From positions 11,782,001 to 11,846,000 of the forward strand of contig CM060732.1 in assembly GCA_030704615.1 (NCBI GenBank): a stretch of DNA of 64,000 nt. The letters are read 5' to 3'. Positions 53,894-64,000 of this stretch are shown in pieces (the first letter of the stretch is position 1; every line of letters starts with the position of its first letter). The notes beneath the pieces are model-generated. The model worked only from the letters and a program-made list of their open reading frames with translations. It was not told the origin of the DNA and did not search any database. The DNA comes from Takakia lepidozioides. Lineage: Eukaryota > Streptophyta > Takakiopsida > Takakiales > Takakiaceae. The position numbers and the translations under genes were made by a program.

Positions 53894-56837
53894 CCTCACG
53901 GAGCTCAAATTCGGCTACCAGCCCCACATGCAGTCCTTAGGCAGTCAACCAGTGCCTCCAACGAGTCAGACAGGCCGTCCACAGGTCACACGGGCCACCA
54001 CAGCCAGCACAGGCCCACAAAGCTCAATGGTCAGGCCGTCACAGTCCCACAGCCAATGGGCACAGCCTGTCGCAGCCACTCACAGCCTGTAACAGCCTCA
54101 AAGGCCTCAGGCAAGGCCTGTCACAGCCACTCACAGCCCCTCACAGCCTCAAAGGCCTCAGCACCCTGTCACAGCCCCTCACAGCCCGTCACAGCCCCAA
54201 AGGCCATGGGCACGGGCCTGTCACAAGCCCGTCAAAGCCCGTCCACAGCCCGTCACAGCCCCAAAGGCCTCAGGCACGGCCTGTCACAGCCCCTCACAGC
54301 CCCAAAGGCCATGGGCACGGCCTGTGTCACCAGCCCATCACAGCCCGGCACAGCCCCAAAGGCCAGGGGCACGGCCTGTCACAGCCCCTCACAGCCCTCA
54401 CAGCCTCAAAGGGACCGGGCACAGCCTGTCACAGCCCATCACAGCCCATCACAGCCTGTCACACTTGCCACAGCCCATCACAGCCCGTAACAGCCCTCAA
54501 AGCAGAGGGCACGGCCTGTCACAGCCCATCACAGCCCCTCACAGCTCAAAGGCCTCAGGCACGGCCTGTCACAGCCCTCACAGCCCGTCACAGCACCAAA
54601 AGGCATGGGCACGGCCTGTCACAGCCCCTCACAGCCGTCACAGCCTCAAAGGCCTCAGGCAGGCCTGTCACAGCCCCCCCCTCACAGCCCCTCACAGCAA
54701 CAAAGCATGGGCACAGCCTGTAACAGATCGCCACAGGCCTGTCACAGCCCGTCACAGCCCAATTCGGCCTCAGGGCACAGCCTTGTCACAGCCCCGCACA
54801 GCCCGTCACAGCCCACAAAGGCCACTGGCACAGCCTGTCACAGCCCGTCACAGGCAACACAGGGCACAGGGCACAGCGGTACAGCCTGTCACAGCCCATC
54901 ACAGCCCATCACAGCCGCGGTCACAGCTTTGCCAACAGCCCCACAGGGCACAGGGCACAGCCTGTCACAGCCCGTCACAGCCCCGTCACAGCTCCCACAG
55001 CTGACACGGCCCGTCACAGCCCCACAGGGCACAGTGCACAGCCTGTCACAGCCCCTCACAGCCCCTCACAGCCCAAAGGCCTCAGGCACGGCCGTCACAG
55101 CCCCAAAGGCCACTGGGCACAGCCTGTCACAGTCTGACAACAAAACCCGTCACAGCCCCACAGGGCACAGGGCACAGCCTGTCACAGCCCATCACAGCAC
55201 AATCACAGCCTGTCACAAGGCTTGCCCCACAGCCTGTCACAGCCGTCACAGCCCCACAGGCCACTGGCATAGCCTGTCCACGCTTGCCACCGCCTGTCAC
55301 AGCACCCACACATGGCCGCTCTGGCAGTTTAGCCATTTCTCCAAGGGGTTTAGCCACGCCAAGCTAGGGTTTGTGTCTCTTAGACTCTAGGCTTCTTTCC
55401 ACCGAGCTATGGTGGCTGTGAGGAAATCAGCAAGGTATCCTTGCTCTTTCGGCTCCCACACACCACCATAGTAGCCCTAAGCCATGGTGGTTGCCACAAA
55501 CCAAGCCTTCTTTCTCACTTAGCCTCCCCAAACACGCCACTAAAATCAATGGCAAACAACCAAGCCATGCTGGTTCCCAGCCCTTGTGAGCACTCATTCA
55601 AGCACTCCCTCATTGGCCATAGCATCTGTCTTAGAGCCTATTCCAGCCCTCTACACCTGTTGCTTCAAGAGTTGCGCTCCCTTCAAGCTTGAGTTTGAAA
55701 CCCCAACTCACATAGGCCCTACAAGTGCTGTTCTTTCACTCCAAGTGGAAACCAGCCCTAAGCCTTCCGTTCTAGCTCTCTAAGGCTTGAAAACAAGAGC
55801 CTCAATGGCTGAAGGCATTGCTCACACATGCCCCACTCTCACCATAAGAGAATCAGCTCCTTTGCTTCATTTCTTGCACCCACAAACCTGATAATACAAG
55901 CTTCAGCAGGCTGAAAGCATGCTCTACATGCCCTACAGAGGAAACCGCCCCTTCCTTCCTTTCTTGCACTCCCACACCTAAAAGTGCAAGCCTTCACCAG
56001 GCTGATAGCATGCTCCACACATACATTGCCCTCACATAAGGGAAGTCAGCCCTTCCCTCTTCCTTGCTTGCCCTCCAAGCTTGAAGATGGAAGCTTCAAT
56101 GAGCTGAATACATGCTCCACACATGCAACCTCTTCACACAAGAGATATCAGCCCCCTATCTTGGCTCCTTGGCTCCTTGATGCTCTCTATGACAAGACTA
56201 AGCACTCCATAGCCTTTGCCAAGCTCCTGAAACCCTAAGGCTTACATTTCCAGCCACAAGACACTTCTCTTGTGGTGCAAGAAACTCTTCTTCCAGCTCT
56301 GAAACCCTAGGTGCACATTCCATGGCCTTGCCGCACCTCTTAGCTCCTGATCCAGCCCTGCTCTTGCCATGACAAGAGCCCTCTCAATGCTGAAGCTCGA
56401 GATTGAAACCCAATCTCACCATACTCCACAAAGTGCACTGATTTGCCCCAAGCAAAATCAGCCCTTTCGCTTGGTCTTGCAATCCTTCACACAATGAAAG
56501 CTCGCATTCCCAAGTCCAGTTCTCAGCTTTGCCACCAAAGCCACTATAACCTGCTCTTGACTGGTCCTCTTCCCAATCGTGCTTGCTCATGCATGTACAC
56601 AATCTGGAACCATCAAGGTGCTCTGGAATTACCTGCAGCATGGTGCTTTCATCTCTGAAGCTGAAGATCGAATGCCAAGGTCTACCCATCGTAACCCACA
56701 TCGCTCCGCTTCTAACAACTAAGAGCTCCACGGTGCTCCTTGCATAACAACTTGGTTTCTCTCATTCTCAAGCAAAAACACAATGCTACAACTAACTCGT
56801 ATCTAGCACTCATAGATACGAGCTCATCTTTCTCGAG

Positions 56838-57164
56838 TGATAAAGAAGAAGAATACAAGCACGAGCTCATGCGAGCTCACAAAGCTGAAGCATAAACTCA
56901 TGCATATATAACCTCATCACTCAAATACAAGTCAAGCCAAGTGCACCCCACGCCATGGGGAATCCACACTACGGCGCCATAGCTAGGCGCGGTGAGGCTC
57001 AACTCGAGAAAGATGAGCCTCCCGCGCTTGCCGTGAAGATAACCACTCCAGGGCCTAAATCTGCTTTGACCCCTGGATTGACACTTGGGCCAATCCCAAA
57101 TGTCAATATGTAAAAGCTAGCTATTTCCTAGCTAGTTTCACACTAGTGGTAAAATAACTTGACA
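56838..57164 (-). repeat. A1 terminal repeat, clean version
   Basis: 327 bp, same length as A2, starting (minus) TGTCAAGTTATTTTACC and ending CTTTATCA, then CTCGAG of the leader. Flanked outside by CCCG (57,165-57,168). Confidence 0.8.
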
Positions 57165-57168
57165 CCCG

Positions 57169-58640
57169 ACATATACCCCTCCAGACTAGTATTCCCCTGA
57201 TACATTCAGGGCGATCAAAATGAGCATTTTGTAGTGGTTGGGTATGCCGTAGACTCGTCTTAGTATAGTAGAAAAAGTCTGCGCGAGAAGTCCCTGAGTA
57301 TTTTTTGGAGGAATTAGGCTCTAAGATTTCTTTTGTAGATTTGACTTGTTTCGGGATGATATATTCAATGGCTCCTGAGCCTCATTTTCAGTAAAGTTTT
57401 CTTCTACAACATCTGTATAATCGGGAAGATTTCCCCTTTCATGTAGAAAGCCTCGTACATACGAACCTCCACTGTCCAATGGAGGTTCTTATATATGGAA
57501 TGATGGATGCTAGTAAGAGAGATCAAGATTGTTATTGGATTATCAATGAATTTGTGTTTGGTTGTAACAGAAGACATCCTACACCACCAGATTGCGTCCC
57601 GGGATTGATTGGTGATATTTGTGGCGCATTCATATGCCGCAAGTCCTCAATTTCAAAAATGACCATACGCCAATTTTTGAGCTGAACCCAGAGGTGACAA
57701 ATTGGGGCATCGTCCCTATGGGTACACCTCCTGATCACAAGCTGTCTTTTCATTACATAAGTCGTGGAGTAATAACAGACGAAAAATACGCAGAAGCTCT
57801 CGATATTGAGCTTGAATCTGAAGAGGGAAAACCGATGTTGGTTCTGTTCCTGTATGAGGATGCGAGAACCCCCAGGACGTTTGGATTCAAAGTGCAGGTG
57901 GGTCATCTGAACAAGTCATTGATGAGTGAATGCATTGGACCGGGTTTTAGATTTCCCGACGAGGGCTCAGTATTTACCGACGTGGGTTTGTCGAGGGCCT
58001 AGAGTATTTTTCTGGATCTTCTGCATGCAATGGGGAACGACAATTGTAAGAAGCGAGCACTGGAGGAAGCATCGAAGCTGAAGAAGGGAAAACGCAAGTC
58101 GTCGACTGCCGGGAATGATGACAATGAGGCCGGGACTTCCGGAGGAAGAAGAAACAGAAGGAGGATCCGGATCCAGCATTTATGACAGATAACAAGAGAC
58201 CCAAAGCTAGGGAGATTTTCGACAATGAAAAGTGCGAGAAGATGGAGGAGAGGCTCACGAAGGAATATAACGATGTATTTCCATTTGGATTCGAGAGTAC
58301 CTTCCTTGTGAAGGTTTTCATGATGGAACTAGCTCCAAGGAGCATGGTTTACAGGCTGCTAAATATCAAGCATAAGGACGAAGTGAAAGCGTGACTCTTC
58401 CAGCTTCATTTGTTTGACTCCAAACATCCGGTGTATCTTGCGCCAATCGACCCTTCAAATCCGGAGAAGATTGCTTCATCGCGACCGAAGCAATGGAAGG
58501 AAATGGATGTATCTAGGTTCTTTTGTCATTGGAGGTCAACACACCATCGTGCCCGCAAAGGGAATGGACTTCATTGCCACCCAGCCCTCTCTTTTAAGGA
58601 ACCTCCACTGGGCAATGGAGGTGGTGTTCCTGACGACCGA
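57169..58640 (+). pseudogene. Interrupted Ser/Pro-rich gene, right part; unknown family with GGQHT-like motif
   Basis: Resumes the TYTPPD/YSPDTFRAIK repeat, then in shifting frames gives RRHPTPPDCVPGLIGDICGA, a 128-aa open segment (57,619-58,002) with VTNWGIVPMGTPPDHKLSFH and DARTPRTFGFKVQVGHLNKS, a nuclear-type basic stretch near 58,080, MTDNKRPKAREIFDNEKCEK (58,182), DSKHPVYLAPIDPSNPEKIA (58,413), and near 58,520 FVIGGQHTIVPAKGMDF. The GGQHT segment faintly recalls the GxH motif of ParB/sulfiredoxin-fold proteins; this is a weak hint only. Two 24-bp palindromes (57,464 and 58,600) lie within. It may be one gene with 35,899-36,493 or several adjoining genes. Confidence 0.4.
57464..58622. repeat. 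24-bp palindrome family, right cluster
   Basis: Copies at 57,464-57,487 and 58,600-58,622, same arms AACCTCCA/TGGAGGTT. The corresponding contig-1 sites (about 48,913 and 50,064) are damaged by indels. Confidence 0.65.
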
Positions 58641-58664
58641 TGTACTCTGTGATGTGACCGCTGT

Positions 58665-59440
58665 GATGGCATCGTCCTTTCCCTCCTCTGGCTTTTATGT
58701 TTCGCAGCGGCGCTTTGGTGGGGAAGTAATCGCTCCCTCTCCCTTCTTAGACCTAGCATTCGCATGCTTCGCTTTCTCCTTAGCTGTGTGCTGGAGGTGG
58801 CGCGTTGGTGGCGATGGGCGCAATGTTACCTTCCCCAATCGCTCAAGGTGCTTTTGGCGATTAGGGTTCCTTTTACTTCATATCTTTCTCTCTTGTTTTT
58901 GGGGGTCTTAGTTGACATCGATAACAAGTGTAGGGGTCTGTGATTCACCTGGGGTTCCACAATCCTCACTAACCCATTGGTTTTTGTGGGGGCTTGTGAT
59001 GGGACCAGGTGAGGATCCCTACCTACTTTGAATTCTCTTTGAGCTTGCAGATAAGGATGTGTGGCAAAAGGAACATACTGCTGCTGCCTGCAGCCCCGAT
59101 TTCGGCCCGCTTGCTCCCGGATTGACATGATAATGCTTGCTTTTGACTTATCTTTTGCTGCTGCTGATGGAGCACTTTGGGCCTGGCAGCCTTGTCTCAT
59201 GCAGCACTGCATGTGAATCCTACCTTGTCTTGAGTCTTTGACAGCTTTTCCGTGGATTTTTAGACTTGGTTCCCCTTCTTTTTGGCCTTAAAAGAGGATT
59301 CGTGTGTAAGGGACAAGTCATAAATGGTTGTTTTGCTATAAGGATGAGGAGACCTGAGTTTTGTTAAAGAAGACAGCCTGATAGGCAGTGACAAGCCTTG
59401 ATTTATTTCCCTTAAAAAAATCTGTCGTTATTGGTAGTGT
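58665..59440. repeat. Dispersed repeat R, duplicate-contig copy (with motif S6)
   Basis: Same locus as 50,100-50,870; S6 at 58,929-59,022 equals S5. Confidence 0.6.
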
Positions 59441-60353
59441 GTTGCGTGGCGGCTCAGGGTCATGCATGCCGCTCATGGGCTCATGGAAAACAATCCCCCC
59501 CAGGCCATGGAAGACCATGGGAGGCCATGCTAACCATCTATATAAATAATAAAGCCCCTATATAGGGGGCTGCCCAAAGGGGTAGTGACTAAAGTCAAAG
59601 GGCCCTAGGCGCCAATAGCCAAGAGGTCAACTCATTGGTTGCCTAGGATCGCCACTTCAAGGCGCAGCTAACGCGGGAGGCGCGGCCCAAGTATCAGGCG
59701 AAGCCATGGTGTCTCTAATATGCTCTACAGTGCATCTCTACATCTGCATGAATCAAGCATCATCTTGTCGTATCTCCTCCTCTGTGTAATCTCCATCCCT
59801 GTGCTCAAAGATCGTGCTCTCGCCTGATTCCTCCAGTGATGTCAAGAAGTGATCTCCAAGAAGTTACCCTCTCCATGTTGTTACTCTGCCTATTCTACCT
59901 GCAAGCTGTTCTAACCGCCTAACTAACTAACTGTCATCAAGACAGAATGCACATTCCCCATGCAGATGTCGTTCCTACACAGTCATTCCCTGCCAATGAT
60001 AACCGTTCCCTGTGAACGTTTGTGAACGGGCTTGTGATGATGCTGATAGGATAGGCTGTGATAGACTGTGTCACTGTGCTTGTGACAAAGCTTGTGACTG
60101 ACTGTGATAGGCTGGTGTAAGGCGTGTGACAAAGCTGTGTAAGGCTGTGACAAGTTTGTGTCAGGCTGTGACAAGCTGTGTAAGCCTGTGACTGACTGTG
60201 TGAGCCTGCCTACCACCCCTAAGGCCTGCGTCTGTCACCCCTAAGGCCTCTGTTGGTCTGAGTCTACCATCCGTAAGTCTGTGCAAAAATTAAGGGTACC
60301 CCACCAAACCCGTTAAAACTGTCTAAGTCCCAGACAACCCTCTAATAGGGTCA

Positions 60354-61760
60354 CCATGCATTTTGACCTCCACCGTGGCACCACAAACTTTGCCAAGTCC
60401 AGGTCTCTTGCCCCCCGGGATTTCTTCTTCTTTTTCCCACCTCTCCCTTCTTTGCATCCTCCTTCCCCTGCTCCTTTGTTACCCCACTGCCCTCCCCCGC
60501 ATGCCCATGAGCCCCTTTCATCTCCACGGGACTTCTTCTTTCTTCTTTTCTTCTCGTGCCCCTTCTCGACACTATCTCCCTTCCCCTTCCCGGTTACTCC
60601 TCTCTCTCATTCTCCCTCTCCCTTCTCTCTCTCTCGTCGGCAGCCCCTTCATTTGATGGCAAAAGGGACCTCGGGAGCTCGAGCTCTCTTCTTACTTACC
60701 TTTGGTGTTTGGGTCCTTCACAAACACCACGTGCCCTCCCTCATGGGCAACCTCACTGGGGTGCACCAATGAGGCCAAGACGAATATAACCCCCCCAAAT
60801 CAAAAAAAAAAACAAACAACAAGACAAACATGCATGTAAAGCAAAGGACAAAACATGCAATGGACAAGGTGCGACGGATGTACCTTTGCAACCTTGGCCG
60901 ACTCGCCCCCGATGTCACCCGATATGGGAGGAGTCCCCACTACCGGAAGTCCCCGCACTCTCCCCTCCCGGAGCGACGGTGGAAGTAAATTCCACAACAC
61001 CATAGCCCTCGGCAGTAACCCCGTAGTCCAGACCCTTCTTTGCTGACCGCTCAGGCTCTCCGGGTGACGTCGCTGACCGGCTAGGCTCTCCACCAGCCCC
61101 TAGCTCCTCCCTCCCCGCCCCCCCCCCCCCCCCCCCCCCCCCCACACTCTTGGCTACGGTGAGCCCCTCTCCAACTCAGCCATGCATCGGCCATTCCTCC
61201 TCAGCTCCCCCTCAGGGAGACAGTGGGATAGGAACGAACACTTCCGGGGCCCTCGAACCTGACCTTGGGCCTTGGCAAGTGCAGCCTTTTGCTGCGGAGG
61301 AAGGGGTCGCTACAGGGGCTGAGATCCAAAAGCTTGCCCAACCGGGTAACCGAATGGGTGATGCGCTTGCCAAGGTACATTAGGTAAATTTCAGCCGGCT
61401 TGGGGGGGGGGGGTATGCTGAACTGAGCCACGGGAACATTATCCGCTAAGCAACAACCTCCCGAGTAGGAGAGCTGGCTGGGGCCGGCCCTGGCGCATCC
61501 AAGACAGGGGAGAATGGGAGGGGGGGGGGGGGGGACTGGCCTCAGCTGCGGGCGAACCTGGGCGACACGGCAGTCAATGGGGCTGGTAACCCGTAAGGTG
61601 CCAGCCCGCATCACACGTCCCGGGATATGAAACGGGTTCACTGCGCCTTTCTTTGGGGCAAGGGACTTCTTCTCTTTCCCCATACTCTTGGCACCTGTCA
61701 TGCAATGGAGACATTAGGCCTTCGTGGAAACAACCTCTAGATTCCAGATCAAAAAAAAAA
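60354..61760 (-). pseudogene. Transposon-type gene T3 (same locus as T2)
   Basis: Duplicate-contig version of T2 with the same blocks (PVATPSSAAK region, LPVVGTPPISGDIGGESAKV, LESRGCFHEGLMSPLHDRCQ). Homopolymer lengths differ, for example the C-tract at about 61,119-61,142. Confidence 0.45.
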
Positions 61761-61799
61761 AAAACAAGCATGTATGTCCCTCTCTCCCTCTCTCCCATC

Positions 61800-62340
61800 A
61801 GGATGTGGAGAGAGAGGAGAGAGAGGGAATGCAGAGGGAAAAAAATAAAAATAAAATAAAAAATGGGGGGGGGGGGGGGGGGGGGCTAAGCAGCAGAAGC
61901 TGCTCAGTCACCCCCCCCACCTTCTTTTCTTGTTTTTTTTTCCTCAGCACTCCCCTCTTCTCTCTCTCTCCCTGTCTCTCACTCTTTTCCCTCATCTCTC
62001 CCTTTGTCCAATTAGGATGTGGAGAGAGAGGGAGTGCTGAGGGAAAAAAAAAAAGAAAAAAAAGAAAAAGTGGGGGGGGTTGGGGGGGTGAACTGAGCAG
62101 CAACACTCCCTCTCTCTCCCGTTGTCCCTTTCTCTCCCTCTTTTCACTCATCTCTCCCGGTTCCAAAAGTGTGGAGAGAGAGGGAGAGAGGAGAGAGAGA
62201 GATGAAGGGAAAAAAAACAAAAAAGAAGGGGGGGGGGGGAGTGACTGAGCAGCAGCAGCTGCTCAGTCACAACCCCCCCCCCCCCCCACCTTTTTTTTTT
62301 TTTTTTTTTTCCCTCTCTCCCTCTCTCTCCATCTCTCTGC
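61800..62340. repeat. Foldback element FB4 cluster, two to three nested hairpins
   Basis: Three consecutive (GA)n / A-rich / G-tract / CTGAGCAGC-centre / C-tract / T-rich / (CT)n modules: around 61,800-61,970, a partial one at 62,020-62,120, and 62,165-62,340 with the longest centre (GTGACTGAGCAGCAGCAGCT then GCTCAGTCAC). Purine and pyrimidine strands alternate over 500 bp. Confidence 0.6.
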
Positions 62341-62539
62341 AATCCTTGGCAGATTGGTTTTTTTATTTTTATGCTCCTTTAAACACCCTGTAAACTTTCT
62401 GTTCAGGGTAATAAAGTGGCTGACCTATGATCTAAAGTTCTCTAATCAAGTAATAAGGTGGCAAACCTAGTTTGGGCTACTGATCAATAATAAGCCCATA
62501 GACAGGGCACGTGTCAACCTACTACAATGGACAAATGTC

Positions 62540-63800
62540 ATGACTGATTGTTTTGAGCGGGCTAAGTACTTGGAGATTTCCAGCTCTTCTATCTTGGAGT
62601 TTCCACCACGGATAGCTAAGGGATGGGTGAGTAAAAACCGTTCAACATTTGGCGACCATACTGGGGAATTGATTCAGGAACAACCAGATGTGACATGCAT
62701 CTGGTGGGATCATGGAGGATGGAGAATATTTTTTTTTGATATGAATCAAATTCCCTATAAACTGAGAAAGAAAGATTGTCCAAAACATTCTTTCAGAAGT
62801 TCTTGGAATTGCCAGACGGTTGCAAGGAAAATTCTCTCAAGAGAATGCATGATGCTGATCCAGAGTGGGGTCTGGAAAAAAAAGTGATAAAGATTTATCA
62901 AGTGGCCTATAAAGGGAGAGCGAGATGGTTATCAACACTGGTTTATGTGATAGTGTTGTTATCCATTAAACGAGTAGAGTTTGAAAGCTGGGAAGAATCA
63001 AGAGTGAATGTTTACACTCATATGCATGAAGAGCTTGAATTGGTAAAGAATTGGATTCCAAAGGATATCCTTTGGATCAAGCTTACACCAAAAAAAGCTT
63101 TTCAGACCTGCCTACCATATGGTTATATGGTAACGGAGTCTTCTAGTCTAGCCAAAGGTGCATTAAAGCTTGAAAGAAATCCAGGCATATACGAGAGATA
63201 CTACAGGAGAGAGTTTTGGTTATTGCCTCATCAAAGACATGAAAGACATGGGCCAGTGAACCGCCTGACTAGGAGAGACTCTTACCCTATGCCATTAATT
63301 CATGATGTTTTGAACCAATTGGGAAAGCCAAGTGGTTTTCTGCACTGGATCTGCAATCTGGTTTTTGGTAGATCAAAATGGATGACCAAGACATAAGCAA
63401 AACGGCGGTGATTACAAAGAAAGGATTGTATGAATGGCTGGACATGCCATTTGGGCTAAAAAATGCCATTGCTACTTTTCAGAGGGCAATGAACAGGGTG
63501 CTTAAGGAAGAGATTAAAGATTGTGCTAAGGTCTTTGTAGATGATGTTAACATCCATAGCAAGGACTGGGCAGATCACATGGGGCACATAAAGAGAGTGT
63601 TGAAGAAGCTCAGAAAGGCCCATCTTAGGCTCAATCCGGACAAGTGTTACTTTGCCAACTTGCAGTTGGTATTCCTTGGACATGTGTGTCTCTGAAGAAG
63701 GAACTGGCCTGATCAAATAAGATAGCTGCAATTGAAAGGTTTCCCTTGCCCAAGAACTATATTGTTGTAAAAGTTATTTGGGGATGACAAGGTACTATAG
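62540..63800 (+). pseudogene. Ty3/gypsy pol fragment, different family
   Basis: 62,776-63,396 encodes an upstream segment (KVIKIYQVAYKGRARW...) ending with NRLTRRDSYPMPLIHDVLNQ and a frame-broken LGK..WF.ALDLQSGF. 63,378-63,695 gives TKKGLYEWLDMPFGLKNAIA, RT catalytic FVDDVNIHS, LRLNPDKCYF and FLGHV. Frame breaks near 63,335 and 63,700 and a following degenerate stretch to 63,800 show decay. The FVDD core and flanks differ from the YIDD element at 36-48 kb, so it is an unrelated gypsy lineage without a visible methyltransferase. Confidence 0.75.
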
Positions 63801-64000
63801 GCCCTATGTCATAGTATAAGCATACGAGATTGTGGGCTCAGCGTTTGCTGAGTACAACGGCCTTGGAACATCCCTCACAGTTGCCACACTGTGAGTTGCC
63901 TCCTTCTATTGTACCATTGCCCATTCTATCACTTTGACCAGACCCTTCAGTTTGTCTAACTCTCCAGGCACAGTCATGATCAGGTCCATGGGAGACAAGG
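63801..64000 (+). other. No supported feature
   Basis: Continuation of the decayed gypsy element or its flank; no motif recognised. Confidence 0.3.

Larger units (their letters stand above)
53894..61975. other. Second version of 45,360-53,393 (contig overlap)
   Basis: Collinear over about 8 kb: CACAGCC satellite (54,000-55,310), 95-bp repeat (55,795-56,190), A1 (56,838-57,164), interrupted gene (57,169-58,640), repeat R (58,665-59,440), 10-bp array (60,010-60,200), gene T3 (60,354-61,760) and foldback. Differences are mostly single-base indels. The copy is noisiest near its own start, while contig 1 is noisiest toward its end. Confidence 0.85.

Noticed and set aside
53171-54490. ORFs spanning the gap
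   Set aside because: They run through 500 N and have no coding support.
58520-58580. Confident ParB/sulfiredoxin-fold assignment from the GGQHT segment
   Set aside because: Only a short motif in a frame-broken region; insufficient without a profile search.
53894-61975. Biological 8-kb tandem duplication
   Set aside because: The exact 500-N join, contig-end truncation and indel-type differences fit an unmerged overlap better.

Overview
The window is repeat-dominated nuclear DNA of a large streptophyte (plant-lineage) genome. The evidence is a decayed PLS-type pentatricopeptide-repeat gene, CACTA (En/Spm) transposon ends, degenerate TTTAGGG-like repeats, perfect G-box motifs and Ty3/gypsy and LINE debris. 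A fern, lycophyte, bryophyte or charophyte-grade alga would fit; species cannot be fixed from sequence alone. No intact ordinary host gene is convincingly present.

Layout. 1-4589: right half of a CACTA element with a broken transposase, a SET-like protein and proline-rich exons. 4.6-5.6 kb: LINE debris. 6.4-7.3 kb: PPR pseudogene. 7.3-12.2 kb: unrecognised sequence, tandem duplications and a G-box cluster. 12.2-23.1 kb: mosaic of dispersed repeats, four LINE-tail fragments, foldback hairpins, TTTCATCC dyad arrays and copies of a covarying ~90-nt structured motif. 23.3-26.6 kb: decayed transposon-type gene and a second CACTA end that abuts a truncated gypsy element (26.6-30.0 kb). 30-36.5 kb: AT-rich DNA, telomere-like repeats and unrecognised ORFs dotted with a 24-bp palindrome. 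36.5-48.6 kb: a nearly complete 12-kb gypsy element on the minus strand, inserted into a Ser/Pro-rich gene. 48.6-53.4 kb: right flank. 53,394-53,893: 500 N. 53.9-62.0 kb: re-reads 45.36-53.39 kb, almost certainly an unmerged contig overlap. 62.5-64 kb: another gypsy pol pseudogene.

The main system is the 12-kb element. It encodes Gag with zinc knuckle, an aspartic protease, a C5-cytosine DNA methyltransferase, reverse transcriptase/RNase H, and a DDE integrase ending in a PHD finger. The methyltransferase and RT are separated by one in-frame UAG in the context UAG CAA CCA, matching the UAG-CAR-YYA readthrough signal and present in both copies. Its termini are arranged A1-internal-B1-A2-B2, a split-direct-repeat layout known from Ngaro/PAT-type DIRS elements rather than gypsy. 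A 4-bp target duplication and restoration of the host motif on excision in silico support these boundaries. A self-encoded DNA methylator plus a histone-tail reader suggests an element that writes and targets chromatin state; that part is inference.
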